A stretch of DNA of 64,000 nt from Pseudomaricurvus alkylphenolicus (GCF_011683955.1 NZ_JAAQPI010000003.1:671877-735876); one strand, 5' to 3'; counted from the stretch's first letter, positions 18,473 through 27,936 are shown. The notes: a model not told the origin generated them from the letters alone. A program made the numbers and translations.

Positions 18473-19840
18473 ATGAGTGAAGACAAAACCACCGTACTGA
18501 TTATCGACGACGAACCGGACATCCGCGAGTTGTTGGAAATTACCCTGTCGCGCATGGGTATCGACTGCGACAGCGCCGGCAGTATTGGCAGCGCCCGGGA
18601 GCTGCTGTCCAAGCGTGAGTACCATGCCTGCCTGACCGATCTGCGCCTGCCTGACGGCGATGGCATCGAACTGGTGCAATGGGTTCAGAAACAGCTGCCA
18701 CAGTTGCCAATTGCGGTGTTTACCGCTCACGGCAATATGGACACCGCCATTGCCGCCATGAAGGCCGGCGCCTTCGACTTTATCTCCAAACCGGTGGAGC
18801 TGGAGCACCTGCGCTCCCTGATTAATACCGCCCTGTCACTGTCCCGAGCCCGCGAGGCGGCGGCCGACAACAGCCCACCGCTGCGGGGCGATACCGACGG
18901 CATCAAGAAACTGCGCAAACAGATTCTCAAGGTCTCCCGCAGCCAGGCGCCGGTGTATATCAGCGGCGAATCCGGCACCGGCAAGGAGCTGGTGGCCAGA
19001 GCGATACACTACCAGGGTGGGCGAGCGGAAGGGCCCTTTATCCCCGTCAACTGCGGTGCCATTCCCAAGGAACTGATGGAAAGCGAGTTTTTCGGTCACA
19101 AAAAAGGCAGCTTTACCGGCGCCACCGCTGATAAGCAGGGACTGTTTCAGGCAGCCAATGGCGGCACCCTGTTTCTCGATGAAGTTGCGGATCTGCCACT
19201 GGATATGCAGGTAAAACTGCTGCGGGCCATCCAGGAAAAAGCCGTGCGGCCCATCGGAGCGGATAAAGAGTTGGCGATTGATGTGAGGGTGCTTAGCGCG
19301 ACTCATAAAGATCTGGCACAGGAAGTTCAGAAAGAGCGCTTTCGTAACGACCTCTTCTATCGCATCAATGTGATTCAGATTGATATCCCGCCGCTACGCG
19401 AGCGCCAGGATGACATCCCTCTGCTGGCTGAGAATTTTCTGGAACGCTTTGCCAGCGAATGCGGCCTGGAGGCACCGGTTCTTTCCAAGGAAGCTCTGGC
19501 AGCACTTCGGGAATACAGGTTTCCCGGTAATGTGCGCGAACTGGAGAATATTCTGGAGCGGGCATTTACGCTCTGTGAGGACGATGTGATCAGCTTGGAG
19601 GATTTACAATTGAGCGGCGGGAAAACCTCTGCCGCCCCTCAAACACAGGTCTCACACACCACGGATACCGACAGCATTCACTCGCTGGACGAATATCTGG
19701 AAGAGATCGAAAAGGAAGTGATCTGCAACACCCTGGAGAAAACCAAGTGGAACCGGACGGCGGCAGCGAAAAAGCTGGGCATCAGCTTTCGGTCTTTTCG
19801 CTACCGGTTGAAGAAGCTGGGGCTGGATAGTGAGGATTAG
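18473..19840 (+). CDS. pilR: Type IV pilus response regulator PilR (NtrC family, sigma-54 activator)
   Basis: 455 residues. The receiver has phospho-acceptor D56 (CLTDLRLPDGDG). The AAA+ domain (about 140-380) shows Walker A GESGTGKEL, the sigma-54 contact loop in the form GSFTGA, and Walker B GGTLFLDEVADLP. A Fis-type helix-turn-helix closes the protein (WNRTAAAKKLGISFRSFRYR). In Pseudomonas it activates the sigma-54 promoter of the major pilin pilA, which is not in this window. It is co-transcribed with pilS and converges with the pilE of pilin operon B, stop codons 11 bp apart. Confidence 0.95.
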   Translation: MSEDKTTVLIIDDEPDIRELLEITLSRMGIDCDSAGSIGSARELLSKREYHACLTDLRLPDGDGIELVQWVQKQLPQLPIAVFTAHGNMDTAIAAMKAGAFDFISKPVELEHLRSLINTALSLSRAREAAADNSPPLRGDTDGIKKLRKQILKVSRSQAPVYISGESGTGKELVARAIHYQGGRAEGPFIPVNCGAIPKELMESEFFGHKKGSFTGATADKQGLFQAANGGTLFLDEVADLPLDMQVKLLRAIQEKAVRPIGADKELAIDVRVLSATHKDLAQEVQKERFRNDLFYRINVIQIDIPPLRERQDDIPLLAENFLERFASECGLEAPVLSKEALAALREYRFPGNVRELENILERAFTLCEDDVISLEDLQLSGGKTSAAPQTQVSHTTDTDSIHSLDEYLEEIEKEVICNTLEKTKWNRTAAAKKLGISFRSFRYRLKKLGLDSED

Positions 19841-19851
19841 GCTGTTGCCAC

Positions 19852-20283
19852 CTACCAACAATCGGTGACGGTGCCGGTGCCACCTTCTCCCTTGACGCCC
19901 AAGTGGGTCAGTGTGAGCGTGCCGCATTCTGCGTCATTCAACTGACTTCCTGTACGAACAGCCTGAACAGTAAAGGTTGTTGCTGTGGCTACACTGAGCG
20001 AAACATCGTAAACACCTGTGCCTGAACCCGCTACGCGACTCTCACTATCCACCCCAACCGTAGTGGCAGCGTAACCCAACTGAACCATGGTGCCATAGCG
20101 ATTGTTATTAACAAAATACTGCTCCTGTCGACCTGCCACTTCCAGCAGCACAGCACGCCCGACAGCTCGATTACTTGCAATCACATAGTCCTGATAAGAC
20201 GGCACGGCCACCGCCGCCAGAATGGCAACGATGGCAACGACGATCATCAGTTCAATCAGTGTAAAACCCTGGCTTCGATTCAT
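19852..20283 (-). CDS. pilE: Minor type IV pilin PilE (operon B)
   Basis: 143 residues. A short leader ends in Gly before [18 protein letters not shown], the class III signal cut by PilD, with Glu at +5 of the mature protein. A C-terminal Cys pair (AECG ... TDCW) probably closes a disulfide loop. It is the last gene of operon B (fimT-pilV-pilW-pilX-pilY1-pilE), starting 24 bp after pilY1. Minor pilins of this set prime pilus assembly and sit at the tip with PilY1. Its paralogue at the end of operon A is longer and quite different beyond the N-terminal helix. Confidence 0.92.
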   Translation of the reverse strand: MNRSQGFTLIELMIVVAIVAILAAVAVPSYQDYVIASNRAVGRAVLLEVAGRQEQYFVNNNRYGTMVQLGYAATTVGVDSESRVAGSGTGVYDVSLSVATATTFTVQAVRTGSQLNDAECGTLTLTHLGVKGEGGTGTVTDCW

Positions 20284-20307
20284 GGGCCGGTGTGTCCTTA
20301 TGTTAAA

Positions 20308-23300
20308 TCAGTTTAGTTTGTCGACGCCCATTTCACGCCAGTAAATATCCCAGCGGGGCACGCCCGAGGCTTCCACAAAATCACCTCCGGGTGTAAGCAC
20401 GTGCATGGGTCCAACCGCCACCGGGTCAGATCCGATGCCTTCCACATCCACTTTATATCTGTCTTCGGCGGCATCAGGCACGCCTTCAAAGTTTCCAACA
20501 GAAAGATTGAACACAGCGGAGCCATTGGCAAGAGACACCGCATACAGCAGACTTTCGCCAATATTCACCCCGCAGGAATCGCTACTGGAAACTCCCCCTG
20601 GCACATAGGTGGTAAACAGAATCTTACCTTCAACAACCACCGGTGAACCCAGATTTTTTTCGGCAGAGCCCGCCTCAAGATTCAGCACCCAACCATTGTC
20701 TCTCAAGTTGTCAGTATTACAACCTTCCTCATTTCCCAGAACGCAAGTGCTGGTAATATTCTCGAGATTCGACATGGTAAATGGAGTGCGATCCAAGACG
20801 TCAGCATCGCCACTGGTCAGAGCACTATCCTTCAACATAAAGAATTTGTTGTTGGTGGTGGTATCGGACTTCGGGTGAGCCCGGTCGCCTGAGCCCATCA
20901 CAACGATATCCCAAGCCAAACCTGAATCAGTGGCCGCAACAATATCCGGACGGTGGAAAAACCTCAAGTCGCTACCCAAATTAGCGAAACGTGTGGCAAA
21001 CCAGTTTTCGCGGTGATCCCCTTCTTCATCAGAGCTTCCCCTTTCTGGCAGATCTATTCGCCAAACGATCCCAGCCGTATCGCCCACGTAAAGACGATCA
21101 AAGATTCCATTACCATCCGAATCGTAAGGACTCAGCTCAGACGGAATGGAGTCATGCATGTCTGCATGGTTGTATTCGGTTGCTGAAACTGACTGAGTTG
21201 CGTCGCCGTGAGTCACTTTCCAAATCAGCTCGCCGGTTCGTGCGTGGACGATATAAATTGCCGCACCCTCGGGATCGGGAGAGTCTGCAGTAGCAACGTA
21301 GTCAATATCGTCTTTACCGACTCTGGAGTCAATTTCACCGTCATCGTTGGTATCCTGCCAGCCGCCATAAAAGCCTCCTGCAAACATTACGACCGGTGTG
21401 GCATTGCCATCTTCTGTGTACTGCACCCAACCTACCCTGGGAGTTGAAAAAGTCATACCCAACTCTTCAAACCCGGTCGTTGTGTTATCGATCTTCCACA
21501 ACATGGTTGGAGGATCATCCGGATTCGACACGTCAAGCGCATAATATGATTTGCCGCCTCTACGCAAACCAAAGTAAATGTAGGCTTTGTCACAGTGATC
21601 CCCGGTGACTCCGAATCCGCTTTCAAGTACCTGTGTGTCATCACAGGCCCCCTGCTCGTCACTACGGTGATCAATATTGCCGTCTCCATTATTGTCGATC
21701 ACAAATGCAGTCGCCTGACCGTCAACACCGTATGGGTGGACGTCTGGTTCGGAAAGCCCCCTGCGTAAGGTATACACATTATCCAACAACTCCCGAGGCA
21801 TAAATGACCAAGCCTCGACACCCATTTGGTCACCCGCCCCAGTTTCCGCGACATAGGGAGTAGACTCCGGCGCGTCGGTCCCTTCCTGGGTATTTTTGAA
21901 CTGGTGCATAAATCCGTCATTCGTGCCCATAAAGATTCGAATGTCCGGGTTGTCCTCTTTGTCATACTCACGAAGTGTGTCTGCACCTGGTGTCGTATTT
22001 CGAGAACCATAGTTGATAGCCAGGGGCCGAGAATGCAAAACATCCGCTAATACCCAGTCGCGGTAATCATTTCCCGCATCTTCCACATCATAACCACGCA
22101 GCCACAACAGGTTGTCCAACGCGGCATCATCACCGTTGTCTTCATCCGGCAAATTCATCAACGCCTTGAGCGGCGCGAGGAGTTCCAGATCCGCTGCGGA
22201 TCCCAGATCATAGTCAGCGCGCAGATTATCTAATGCTGTGCCACCTGACACGAACGGATCAAAGGTAGCGGGTTCCAAATAAATTTGGCGTGCTCCAGAG
22301 TCAGAATTACTGTCTCCGGGATCTGCACCGTCACGCACTCCTGTAATTTTATGGCCCGCTCCTCCACGAGTGACGGAGCGACCGTCCTTACTCGCATCAG
22401 GCTCTTCGTCTGCGCGATCAGGATTTACATCGCGCAGCAGATTTGGATCTGTCCAATAACTCAGCGCCCCGACCGCAACACGGCCATCTTCTACACTGAT
22501 CGCACGACTGCCATTAACATCGACAACCGCCAGATCGGTTTCGGTGGTGGTGGAACCATCGTCATTAATGATGGTTTCCGTAATTTCGGCAATACGAAAT
22601 TTTTTCAGGTTTCCTGGCCAGGATGGTCCGGCATTTTCATCAACCTCAAAGATCGCCATATAGACGTCGCCCTGAATATCAGAGCGGTTGAATACGTTAA
22701 CCGGTACCGATGAGGCCACCAGGGTACTTGAGCGAACTGCAATATTGCGAAATACGTCCAGAAGCGCCTTGGCGACCTGCGCAGGGCTATCCCAATCAAT
22801 CAAAGGTGTACCTGCAGCGCTAACCGCTTTGGTAACGTCGTTGGATGTTGGGCCATCAGAGAAGAAGTAAAAGGTCACGTTCTGGTCGTCATCGACATCT
22901 GTATTGACGTCTTCGTTGGTCATCCAAGACACAACATCAGCGAGCGCTGTTGCATTGGTTTTGCCCGTGAAATAGCCAGAAACATCGGCCATGTCAGCTT
23001 CTATAGCATCGTCTGAATCGGCGTCCTGGTTGGTTACCCCTTCAAACAGAGTGATTGCATAGGTGGGGGAGCAGGCATTATTTTGGTCGGAGTCATAGGG
23101 TGATACATAGTTATCACCGCTTTCAATAGAGGTATCCCAAGCGACTTCGGTAGTTTTATTGCCATCACCGTCCCGATTATCATCACTGTCCAGATTTTCG
23201 CGACCCGTGGAGGTCCCGTAATCACTATAACCATTGTGGCCATTATAAACACCACCGCCATTGAGATAACGATAGAGCTCAAAATAGGCCTCTTTGGCCT

Positions 23301-23853
23301 GAAAGGTATGCGCTCCTGATCCTCCAGACGGTGTACGCACTTTTCCGAGCTTATCCAATAACGTACTGCTGGACACATCTGTAAAACCGTTAAGGATATA
23401 GGCGCCGTTACTGCAATCCTCTCGGTCGGGTCCCTCGCAACGGTTATCCGCGTCATGATTGATCATTAAACCGACGTCAAATCCCTCGAGCTGCGAAAAC
23501 AACCATCGCAATATCGCCCGCAGGATATCCAGTTCGCTCAGCGCGGTACCGTCAGGAATAGCTGTGATCCCATCGCTCTGCAACAAAAAATCCGACAATA
23601 AAGGATCAGTAGCTTCCAAACCGTCGTTCATGTTGTCACGACAGGTATCATTTAAACTCGAGCAGAAAGAGCTTCCCAGGTTAGCGCGATAATCCAGAAT
23701 CAACATTACCTTGGGCTGGGCAATATCGGTATCACCTGCTGCCAAGCCAGCATTCATATAGATTTCGGTATCGTCACCAAGCATCAAACTCGGCATGCTT
23801 AAACATGCCCCTAACGCGGTGGAAATAAGCGTTTTTCTGAAGACTTTTTTCAT
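20308..23853 (-). CDS. pilY1: PilY1/PilC-type pilus tip adhesin (operon B), 1181 aa
   Basis: A signal peptide (KTLISTALGACLSMPSLMLG) is followed by a von Willebrand A-like region (about 45-390) and a C-terminal beta-propeller (about 600-1150). The propeller has several Asp-rich calcium-type loops: DNNGDGNID, DTNDDGEID and DSDGNGIFDRLYVGDTAG. Unlike its paralogue in operon A, the expected DxSxS metal site is replaced by DYRANLGS, so the A domain is probably unable to bind metal in the usual way. PilY1 proteins sit at the pilus tip, promote extension and act in adhesion and surface sensing. The ribosome site is GAGGTG. Lies between pilX and pilE on one transcript. Confidence 0.92.
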   Translation of the reverse strand: MKKVFRKTLISTALGACLSMPSLMLGDDTEIYMNAGLAAGDTDIAQPKVMLILDYRANLGSSFCSSLNDTCRDNMNDGLEATDPLLSDFLLQSDGITAIPDGTALSELDILRAILRWLFSQLEGFDVGLMINHDADNRCEGPDREDCSNGAYILNGFTDVSSSTLLDKLGKVRTPSGGSGAHTFQAKEAYFELYRYLNGGGVYNGHNGYSDYGTSTGRENLDSDDNRDGDGNKTTEVAWDTSIESGDNYVSPYDSDQNNACSPTYAITLFEGVTNQDADSDDAIEADMADVSGYFTGKTNATALADVVSWMTNEDVNTDVDDDQNVTFYFFSDGPTSNDVTKAVSAAGTPLIDWDSPAQVAKALLDVFRNIAVRSSTLVASSVPVNVFNRSDIQGDVYMAIFEVDENAGPSWPGNLKKFRIAEITETIINDDGSTTTETDLAVVDVNGSRAISVEDGRVAVGALSYWTDPNLLRDVNPDRADEEPDASKDGRSVTRGGAGHKITGVRDGADPGDSNSDSGARQIYLEPATFDPFVSGGTALDNLRADYDLGSAADLELLAPLKALMNLPDEDNGDDAALDNLLWLRGYDVEDAGNDYRDWVLADVLHSRPLAINYGSRNTTPGADTLREYDKEDNPDIRIFMGTNDGFMHQFKNTQEGTDAPESTPYVAETGAGDQMGVEAWSFMPRELLDNVYTLRRGLSEPDVHPYGVDGQATAFVIDNNGDGNIDHRSDEQGACDDTQVLESGFGVTGDHCDKAYIYFGLRRGGKSYYALDVSNPDDPPTMLWKIDNTTTGFEELGMTFSTPRVGWVQYTEDGNATPVVMFAGGFYGGWQDTNDDGEIDSRVGKDDIDYVATADSPDPEGAAIYIVHARTGELIWKVTHGDATQSVSATEYNHADMHDSIPSELSPYDSDGNGIFDRLYVGDTAGIVWRIDLPERGSSDEEGDHRENWFATRFANLGSDLRFFHRPDIVAATDSGLAWDIVVMGSGDRAHPKSDTTTNNKFFMLKDSALTSGDADVLDRTPFTMSNLENITSTCVLGNEEGCNTDNLRDNGWVLNLEAGSAEKNLGSPVVVEGKILFTTYVPGGVSSSDSCGVNIGESLLYAVSLANGSAVFNLSVGNFEGVPDAAEDRYKVDVEGIGSDPVAVGPMHVLTPGGDFVEASGVPRWDIYWREMGVDKLN

Positions 23854-23887
23854 ATCATCACCTCTGCCTGCCTCATCGCTTTCCGCA

Positions 23888-24469
23888 TTAAGGACCCGTT
23901 GTTACGGGAATTTGCATCTGACTATCATCGGTTGTTCCCAAACCACTGGACTGCGAACTATTGGGTATCCTGACTCCAATACCTTGAGATACCTCAGTTC
24001 TTCCACCGCGACTATCAGAGTCATCGTAGAGAACATGGAGATCAAAATAGGCTGCACCATAAGCCTGTCCGCTGGCATTGGCCAGACTGGCCCGAGGCAC
24101 TTGCGTTGTCTCGTAGTAGAACTCACTTCGGTAACTCAGGCTGTCTGCTGAGTCTACCAACGCAGCCACACTACTGTTGCTGACCGCCAGATTGGCGGAG
24201 GTATCACAATCCTGATCGCTGTTTCCGCTGTTACAACGCAGATATCCCACTGTTGTAACCCGGAAAGTGTCGGATTCATCACCCAGTAAATCTACCACCG
24301 CCTGAGCCCTTTGCATCGCGTCCTTGCTGGCCTGCTCATTGGCCGCCATATGCACTTCCAACCGTGTGGAATCCATACTCGTAACCGAAATAAAAACGAT
24401 CAGGGTCATAAATACCAGGGCAATGATCAGCGCCACGCCGCTCTGTTTGGAAGGGGGGGCTCCACGCAT
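23888..24469 (-). CDS. pilX: Minor pilin PilX (operon B)
   Basis: 193 residues from the ATG at 24469, which has GAGG six bases upstream; an earlier ATG at 24481 overlaps the pilW stop codon (ATGA) and is the alternative. The N-terminal helix (GVALIIALVFMTLIVFISVT) lacks Glu at +5, as PilX/GspK-like pilins do, and is followed by the typical STRLEVHMAANEQASKDAMQ segment. It belongs to the tip-priming minor pilin complex. It starts 34 bp before pilY1. Confidence 0.9.
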   Translation of the reverse strand: MRGAPPSKQSGVALIIALVFMTLIVFISVTSMDSTRLEVHMAANEQASKDAMQRAQAVVDLLGDESDTFRVTTVGYLRCNSGNSDQDCDTSANLAVSNSSVAALVDSADSLSYRSEFYYETTQVPRASLANASGQAYGAAYFDLHVLYDDSDSRGGRTEVSQGIGVRIPNSSQSSGLGTTDDSQMQIPVTTGP

Positions 24470-24477
24470 AGGGCACC

Positions 24478-25458
24478 TCATAGATTGTATGGATTACGCA
24501 GTGATACCGTAGTGCTGTATACCCTGCGTAAAAAATTGTCGTCGGCAGGTCCATCTGTGACACTGCCCAGATTGTAGGTTTTGTCGTTGGTATAGTTACG
24601 TACCGGATTGACTGAACGAATCAATACATAAATCCGTGCCGATACCACGTCGTCAACGTCGGTCGGCGTTGCGGTGTATTGATTGGGAACACCGTCGGAG
24701 TCCGAATCAATGCCGTATTCGATCTGAAGATTTTCCACACCCTCAACCAGGCATCCGCCTGTATCCAGCCCCATTGTGCCATTGGCCAGTAAGACCACTC
24801 GGCAAAGCGTAGGGATCCCATCTCCCACCGTGGTTGAGTAATTGCGAATAAAAAAGATGGTGGGGAAATACTGCCAGGCATCCACACCGGAACCGGCCGT
24901 TTGATCGGCAACCGGGAAGTTGGCACTGGTGCCCTTGACAAAGGACAGGTCATTACCCTGGTTGCTGGATTTCAAATACACGAAATTGGTGTTTAATGTG
25001 GCTGGCGACTGAACGGTACCATCCTCCAGACTGGGTTCATCGGCAACACGCTTTACCACCAACACATCAGTTCCAGCCACCTGCTCATCAGCGGCCACAC
25101 AACCGTTATAAAGTGTTACATCACCTGCTATGTCGTTGTTGTGTTCAATATGGTCACTAATATTCAGAGCCCAATCGTCACCACACTGGTCGATATCGGT
25201 AATGGCGGTCGTCGCTGACTGATCCACGTTGACATAACGACCAAAGAAGCCTGCCATCGCCATTTCCCGGGATAACAGCTGCATGGCAAAACGGCCATTC
25301 TCCTGAATGCGGGACATTTCGTCATCCTGAGAATAGTTATTACCGCTTTCCACAAACAGGGCTATGACTCCGCCAGCCATCAACAAACCCAAAGTCATGG
25401 CTACCAATAGCTCGACCAGGGTAAAGCCGTTTTGCGATTTTGAGTGTCTAGCATCCAT
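24478..25458 (-). CDS. pilW: Minor pilin PilW (operon B)
   Basis: 326 residues. The start is the ATG at 25458 because AAGGAG lies eight bases upstream; the frame could open two codons earlier at a TTG overlapping the pilV stop. The pilin leader ends in Gly before FTLVELLVAMTLGLLMAGG, followed by the family segment DEMSRIQENGRFAMQLLSRE. The C-terminus contains the LRNPYNL end typical of PilW. It overlaps pilX if that uses its upstream ATG. It is part of the PilVWX-FimT priming complex. Confidence 0.92.
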   Translation of the reverse strand: MDARHSKSQNGFTLVELLVAMTLGLLMAGGVIALFVESGNNYSQDDEMSRIQENGRFAMQLLSREMAMAGFFGRYVNVDQSATTAITDIDQCGDDWALNISDHIEHNNDIAGDVTLYNGCVAADEQVAGTDVLVVKRVADEPSLEDGTVQSPATLNTNFVYLKSSNQGNDLSFVKGTSANFPVADQTAGSGVDAWQYFPTIFFIRNYSTTVGDGIPTLCRVVLLANGTMGLDTGGCLVEGVENLQIEYGIDSDSDGVPNQYTATPTDVDDVVSARIYVLIRSVNPVRNYTNDKTYNLGSVTDGPADDNFLRRVYSTTVSLRNPYNL

Positions 25459-25460
25459 GA

Positions 25461-26060
25461 TCAAAGCTCCTTGATATAGGAGGAAAATGTCAGCACTTGC
25501 CGATACACGTCGTCATCGCCTTCGCCCTCGCCATCGTAGAGCCCCGTCCCTTCGCCGCAAGTGGACAACCCAGGGTTACTCATTTCCTGAAATCCCCGCC
25601 AGGCAATCGCGACGGTAACGAATCGACTGTTATTGGTGACGCAAACACTGGGGCGCTGCAGCCCCCCCGTCTCTACGGGGTCCCCTCCTTCAGTTTGGAC
25701 TCGGGTTTCCGCCGCACCTTCCAGATCCGCCATCCATTGCGCCTGATCGTATAACGCTAATTGAATGTTGGTACATTCGTCTGTCAGGCAGCTGTAATCT
25801 ACAGTGGGTGCATCTGTCTCATCACGCCAAGTCAATACATAGCTATCCAGTGCCGCCGGATTAGAACGCATACGCTCAATCAGATCCCGAGCCAGATTGG
25901 CGGCCATGGTGCGCTGCACCGCTTCGTGCCCCATACGCTTGGAGGACAGCTGCATGGCGATGGAACCCAATACGCCAACGGCCACCACCAAAACCGCAAT
26001 CATGACCTCAATCAGGCCGACTCCGCGCTGGTTAGAAGAGGAGGAAGATAAGTTTTTCAT
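25461..26060 (-). CDS. pilV: Minor pilin PilV (operon B)
   Basis: 199 residues from the ATG at 26060; a GTG at 26081 that overlaps the fimT stop codon would add seven residues. The prepilin helix (RGVGLIEVMIAVLVVAVGVL) has Val instead of Phe at +1 and Glu at +5, followed by the PilV family segment AMQLSSKRMGHEAVQRTMA and RDLIERMRSNP. The C-terminal end reaches the pilW start. The gene is in the usual fimT-pilV-pilW order. Confidence 0.92.
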   Translation of the reverse strand: MKNLSSSSSNQRGVGLIEVMIAVLVVAVGVLGSIAMQLSSKRMGHEAVQRTMAANLARDLIERMRSNPAALDSYVLTWRDETDAPTVDYSCLTDECTNIQLALYDQAQWMADLEGAAETRVQTEGGDPVETGGLQRPSVCVTNNSRFVTVAIAWRGFQEMSNPGLSTCGEGTGLYDGEGEGDDDVYRQVLTFSSYIKEL

Positions 26061-26080
26061 AGGAATCTGCCTGGTTTCCA

Positions 26081-26602
26081 CTAGCTGCCACAGCTTACGC
26101 CGGTTGTTAGCACCCTGGGGCGACCGGTGGCCACCAGTACCAACCCCCGGGCGTAGTCGGATTCACCCGAATTGGGACATAGATCAAAGGTCGCAGGGGT
26201 AACAGCACCATTGGCGGAGTAGGTAATCACATCGACGGCGCTCGTCAGTGTAAAGCCGCTAAGCGCATTCACCACCTTGATAATCTCGTCCGTGCCAGCG
26301 TCCAGGTCACCTGCCCCATCCTCATCCACAAAGATCAACCAACCGGCATCCCAGTCAGTGTCCTCCTCATCTGAACAGGTGGAGCCATTATCAGTCCTAC
26401 AGACGGAAACCGTTGTGCCGCGTTTGGAGGCTTCACTGCGAGCAAAAACCATACTGCTCTGGACCCGCGTCATATTGGTGCGGGCCTGATAGTTGTCAAT
26501 CGCAGTATTAAACGAAGGTACACCCAAACCGACCAAAATGGCGGCCAGCGCCATAGCGATGATGAGCTCGAAGAGGGTAAATCCAGATTCATACTTTTTC
26601 AT
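26081..26602 (-). CDS. fimT: Minor pilin FimT/FimU (GspH-like), first gene of operon B
   Basis: 173 residues from the ATG at 26602; the open frame runs 70 codons further up, but the pilin leader MKKYESG directly before FTLFELIIAMALAAILVG fixes the start. The GspH-type body has RSEASKRGTTVSVCR and an Asp-rich loop DEDGAGDLDAG; the end contains two Cys. It shares layout but limited identity with the operon A copy. The ribosome site is weak. FimU/FimT couples the tip complex to the major pilin. Confidence 0.9.
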   Translation of the reverse strand: MKKYESGFTLFELIIAMALAAILVGLGVPSFNTAIDNYQARTNMTRVQSSMVFARSEASKRGTTVSVCRTDNGSTCSDEEDTDWDAGWLIFVDEDGAGDLDAGTDEIIKVVNALSGFTLTSAVDVITYSANGAVTPATFDLCPNSGESDYARGLVLVATGRPRVLTTGVSCGS

Positions 26603-26914
26603 GAGTGTAGGTATAGCAAAGCCTTGCCAGTTGCACTTGTTGGTGGCGACAGAATGCCGTTCAGACGGATAAACGGTGCGCTTATAACACGGCCCCACAA
26701 GAGAGCCCGGGCGGCGTGAGAACAGCATCACATTCCCTCTGTCGAGTCTGGCAACCTTACCCCTCAATTGCGGAAACAATGTATCCGCAGCTGGCGTTCG
26801 ACCATTAACCAAAACCCACCAATTTCAGACAAACTTCCCAGTGCTCCACGAGCACCAAACCGGTAAATTCAAGACCCCAAACACAACCCACATGACTGAT
26901 CCAGGGAAGGCATC
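26603..26914. other. Divergent intergenic region between operon B fimT and the orphan pseudopilin
   Basis: 312 bp holding the promoters of both genes. Two perfect inverted repeats are visible: TGCGGA / TCCGCA with a nine-base spacer (26769-26789) and GTGCTC-CAC-GAGCAC (26841-26855). Both have operator-like size. No strong -35/-10 pair and no properly spaced sigma-54 site was found. The fimT frame stays open through most of it, but nothing pilin-like is encoded upstream of 26602. Confidence 0.5.
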
Positions 26915-27460
26915 ATGTCCTGTAATAAACCTCTATCCGCGCCAGCGGGTCATACGCTTATCGAACTGTTAATCACCTTGAGCATCGCCGCGGTAATGGC
27001 CGGCATGGCACTACCGGCCGGAAAAAGCTGGATCGACGCCAGTCGTCGCAGCAGTGTCACCAACCAGATGAACGGTCTCTTGAGTTTTGCCAGGGAAACG
27101 GCAGTGCATCAGGGCTTTGACGTTGTGATCTGTCCGACAATGGACGGGCACATCTGCTCTGAACAGTGGCATTCGCAGTTTCTGCTATTTGTGGACAGAG
27201 ACGGAGATCGGCTGTTTGATACTGACGAACACCTGCGAATAAGCCAACTGCCCGCCGGCTGGAGGGTTAACTGGCGGGCCTTTGGGTTTCGTCGTTATAT
27301 CCGCTTTCAGCCTTCGGGGTATACCTTTAACCAGAACGGCACTCTGGAGCTGTGTCCGCCGGGGGAAGCCGAAGAAATCAACATATTGATCCTGAACCGT
27401 ATCGGGCGCCTAAGGCTGGATCAACGGGACTATAGTGATTCCCGATGTGAAAGCGGTTAG
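26915..27460 (+). CDS. Orphan GspH/FimT-like pseudopilin between the two minor-pilin operons
   Basis: 181 residues, transcribed against both flanking operons. The leader ends in Gly before HTLIELLITLSIAAVMAG, giving Glu at +5 but His at +1 where pilins normally have Phe or Met. The body matches the GspH/FimT pattern (LLSFARETAVHQGFDVVICP; FVDRDGDRLFDTDE; the QNGTLELCP motif near the C-terminus) with three or four Cys. Ribosome site AAGG, five bases before ATG. Its stop overlaps the pilE stop of operon A by 3 bp. It may be a third FimT for one of the pili or a competence-type pseudopilin; the sequence does not decide. Confidence 0.85.
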   Translation: MSCNKPLSAPAGHTLIELLITLSIAAVMAGMALPAGKSWIDASRRSSVTNQMNGLLSFARETAVHQGFDVVICPTMDGHICSEQWHSQFLLFVDRDGDRLFDTDEHLRISQLPAGWRVNWRAFGFRRYIRFQPSGYTFNQNGTLELCPPGEAEEINILILNRIGRLRLDQRDYSDSRCESG

Positions 27461-27936
27461 CACTGGTCATCCCAACAGAGATCGGTGGCTTCCGTCAAGT
27501 TGTCGTCGTTGTCCCTATCCCATACCCTCTGGCCCAGGTGATTCAACTGCAAACGACCATTATCTGCCTGGTCAGTACCCGATATCGGGATCGCCTGCAG
27601 TGTATAAGTATTGCCTCCGGCGGCGGTTATGCGCAGGTTGTAAAACTTGGGATCACTGTCGATCGGCGACTGGGTCGGAAAGATATCCGGCGGCTGGGGA
27701 AGCGTTCCGGTGGCTGCACCAACGTAAGTATTGTTTTGAGTGAAAAAGCGCTCCATGGCCTGGCTGAGCCCCATCAGTGCCGCCTTGGCATCGTTACGGC
27801 GGTTTTTCTGCAGCGTGCCTTGATAGGACGGTAGTGCGATAGCCGCCAATATCGCTACTATCGCCAGGGTAATAAGCACCTCTATTAGCGTAAATCCCCC
27901 AATACGCTCTCTGTTCTTTGATTGCTTGACGCCCAT
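27457..27936 (-). CDS. pilE: Minor type IV pilin PilE (operon A)
   Basis: 159 residues from the ATG at 27936, preceded by AGGGAAAAC; a frame extension of 15 codons upstream lacks a pilin leader. The long basic leader (KQSKNRERIGG) is followed by [20 protein letters not shown] with Glu at +5. The body has the pilE-type KNRRNDAKAALMGLSQAMER segment and NTYTLQAIPISG; the C-terminal DLCWDDQC supplies a Cys pair for a disulfide loop. Last gene of operon A, about 100 bp after pilY1. Confidence 0.92.
   Translation of the reverse strand: MGVKQSKNRERIGGFTLIEVLITLAIVAILAAIALPSYQGTLQKNRRNDAKAALMGLSQAMERFFTQNNTYVGAATGTLPQPPDIFPTQSPIDSDPKFYNLRITAAGGNTYTLQAIPISGTDQADNGRLQLNHLGQRVWDRDNDDNLTEATDLCWDDQC

Noticed and set aside
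26603..26640. CTGGCAAGGCTTTGCTA upstream of operon B fimT as a sigma-54 promoter
   Set aside because: GG and GC elements are one base too close together, and the site is only about 15 bp from the ATG, leaving almost no leader.
26603..26812. 70-codon N-terminal extension of operon B FimT
   Set aside because: The prepilin leader must lie directly before FTLFE; the extension has no pilin features and covers the promoter region.
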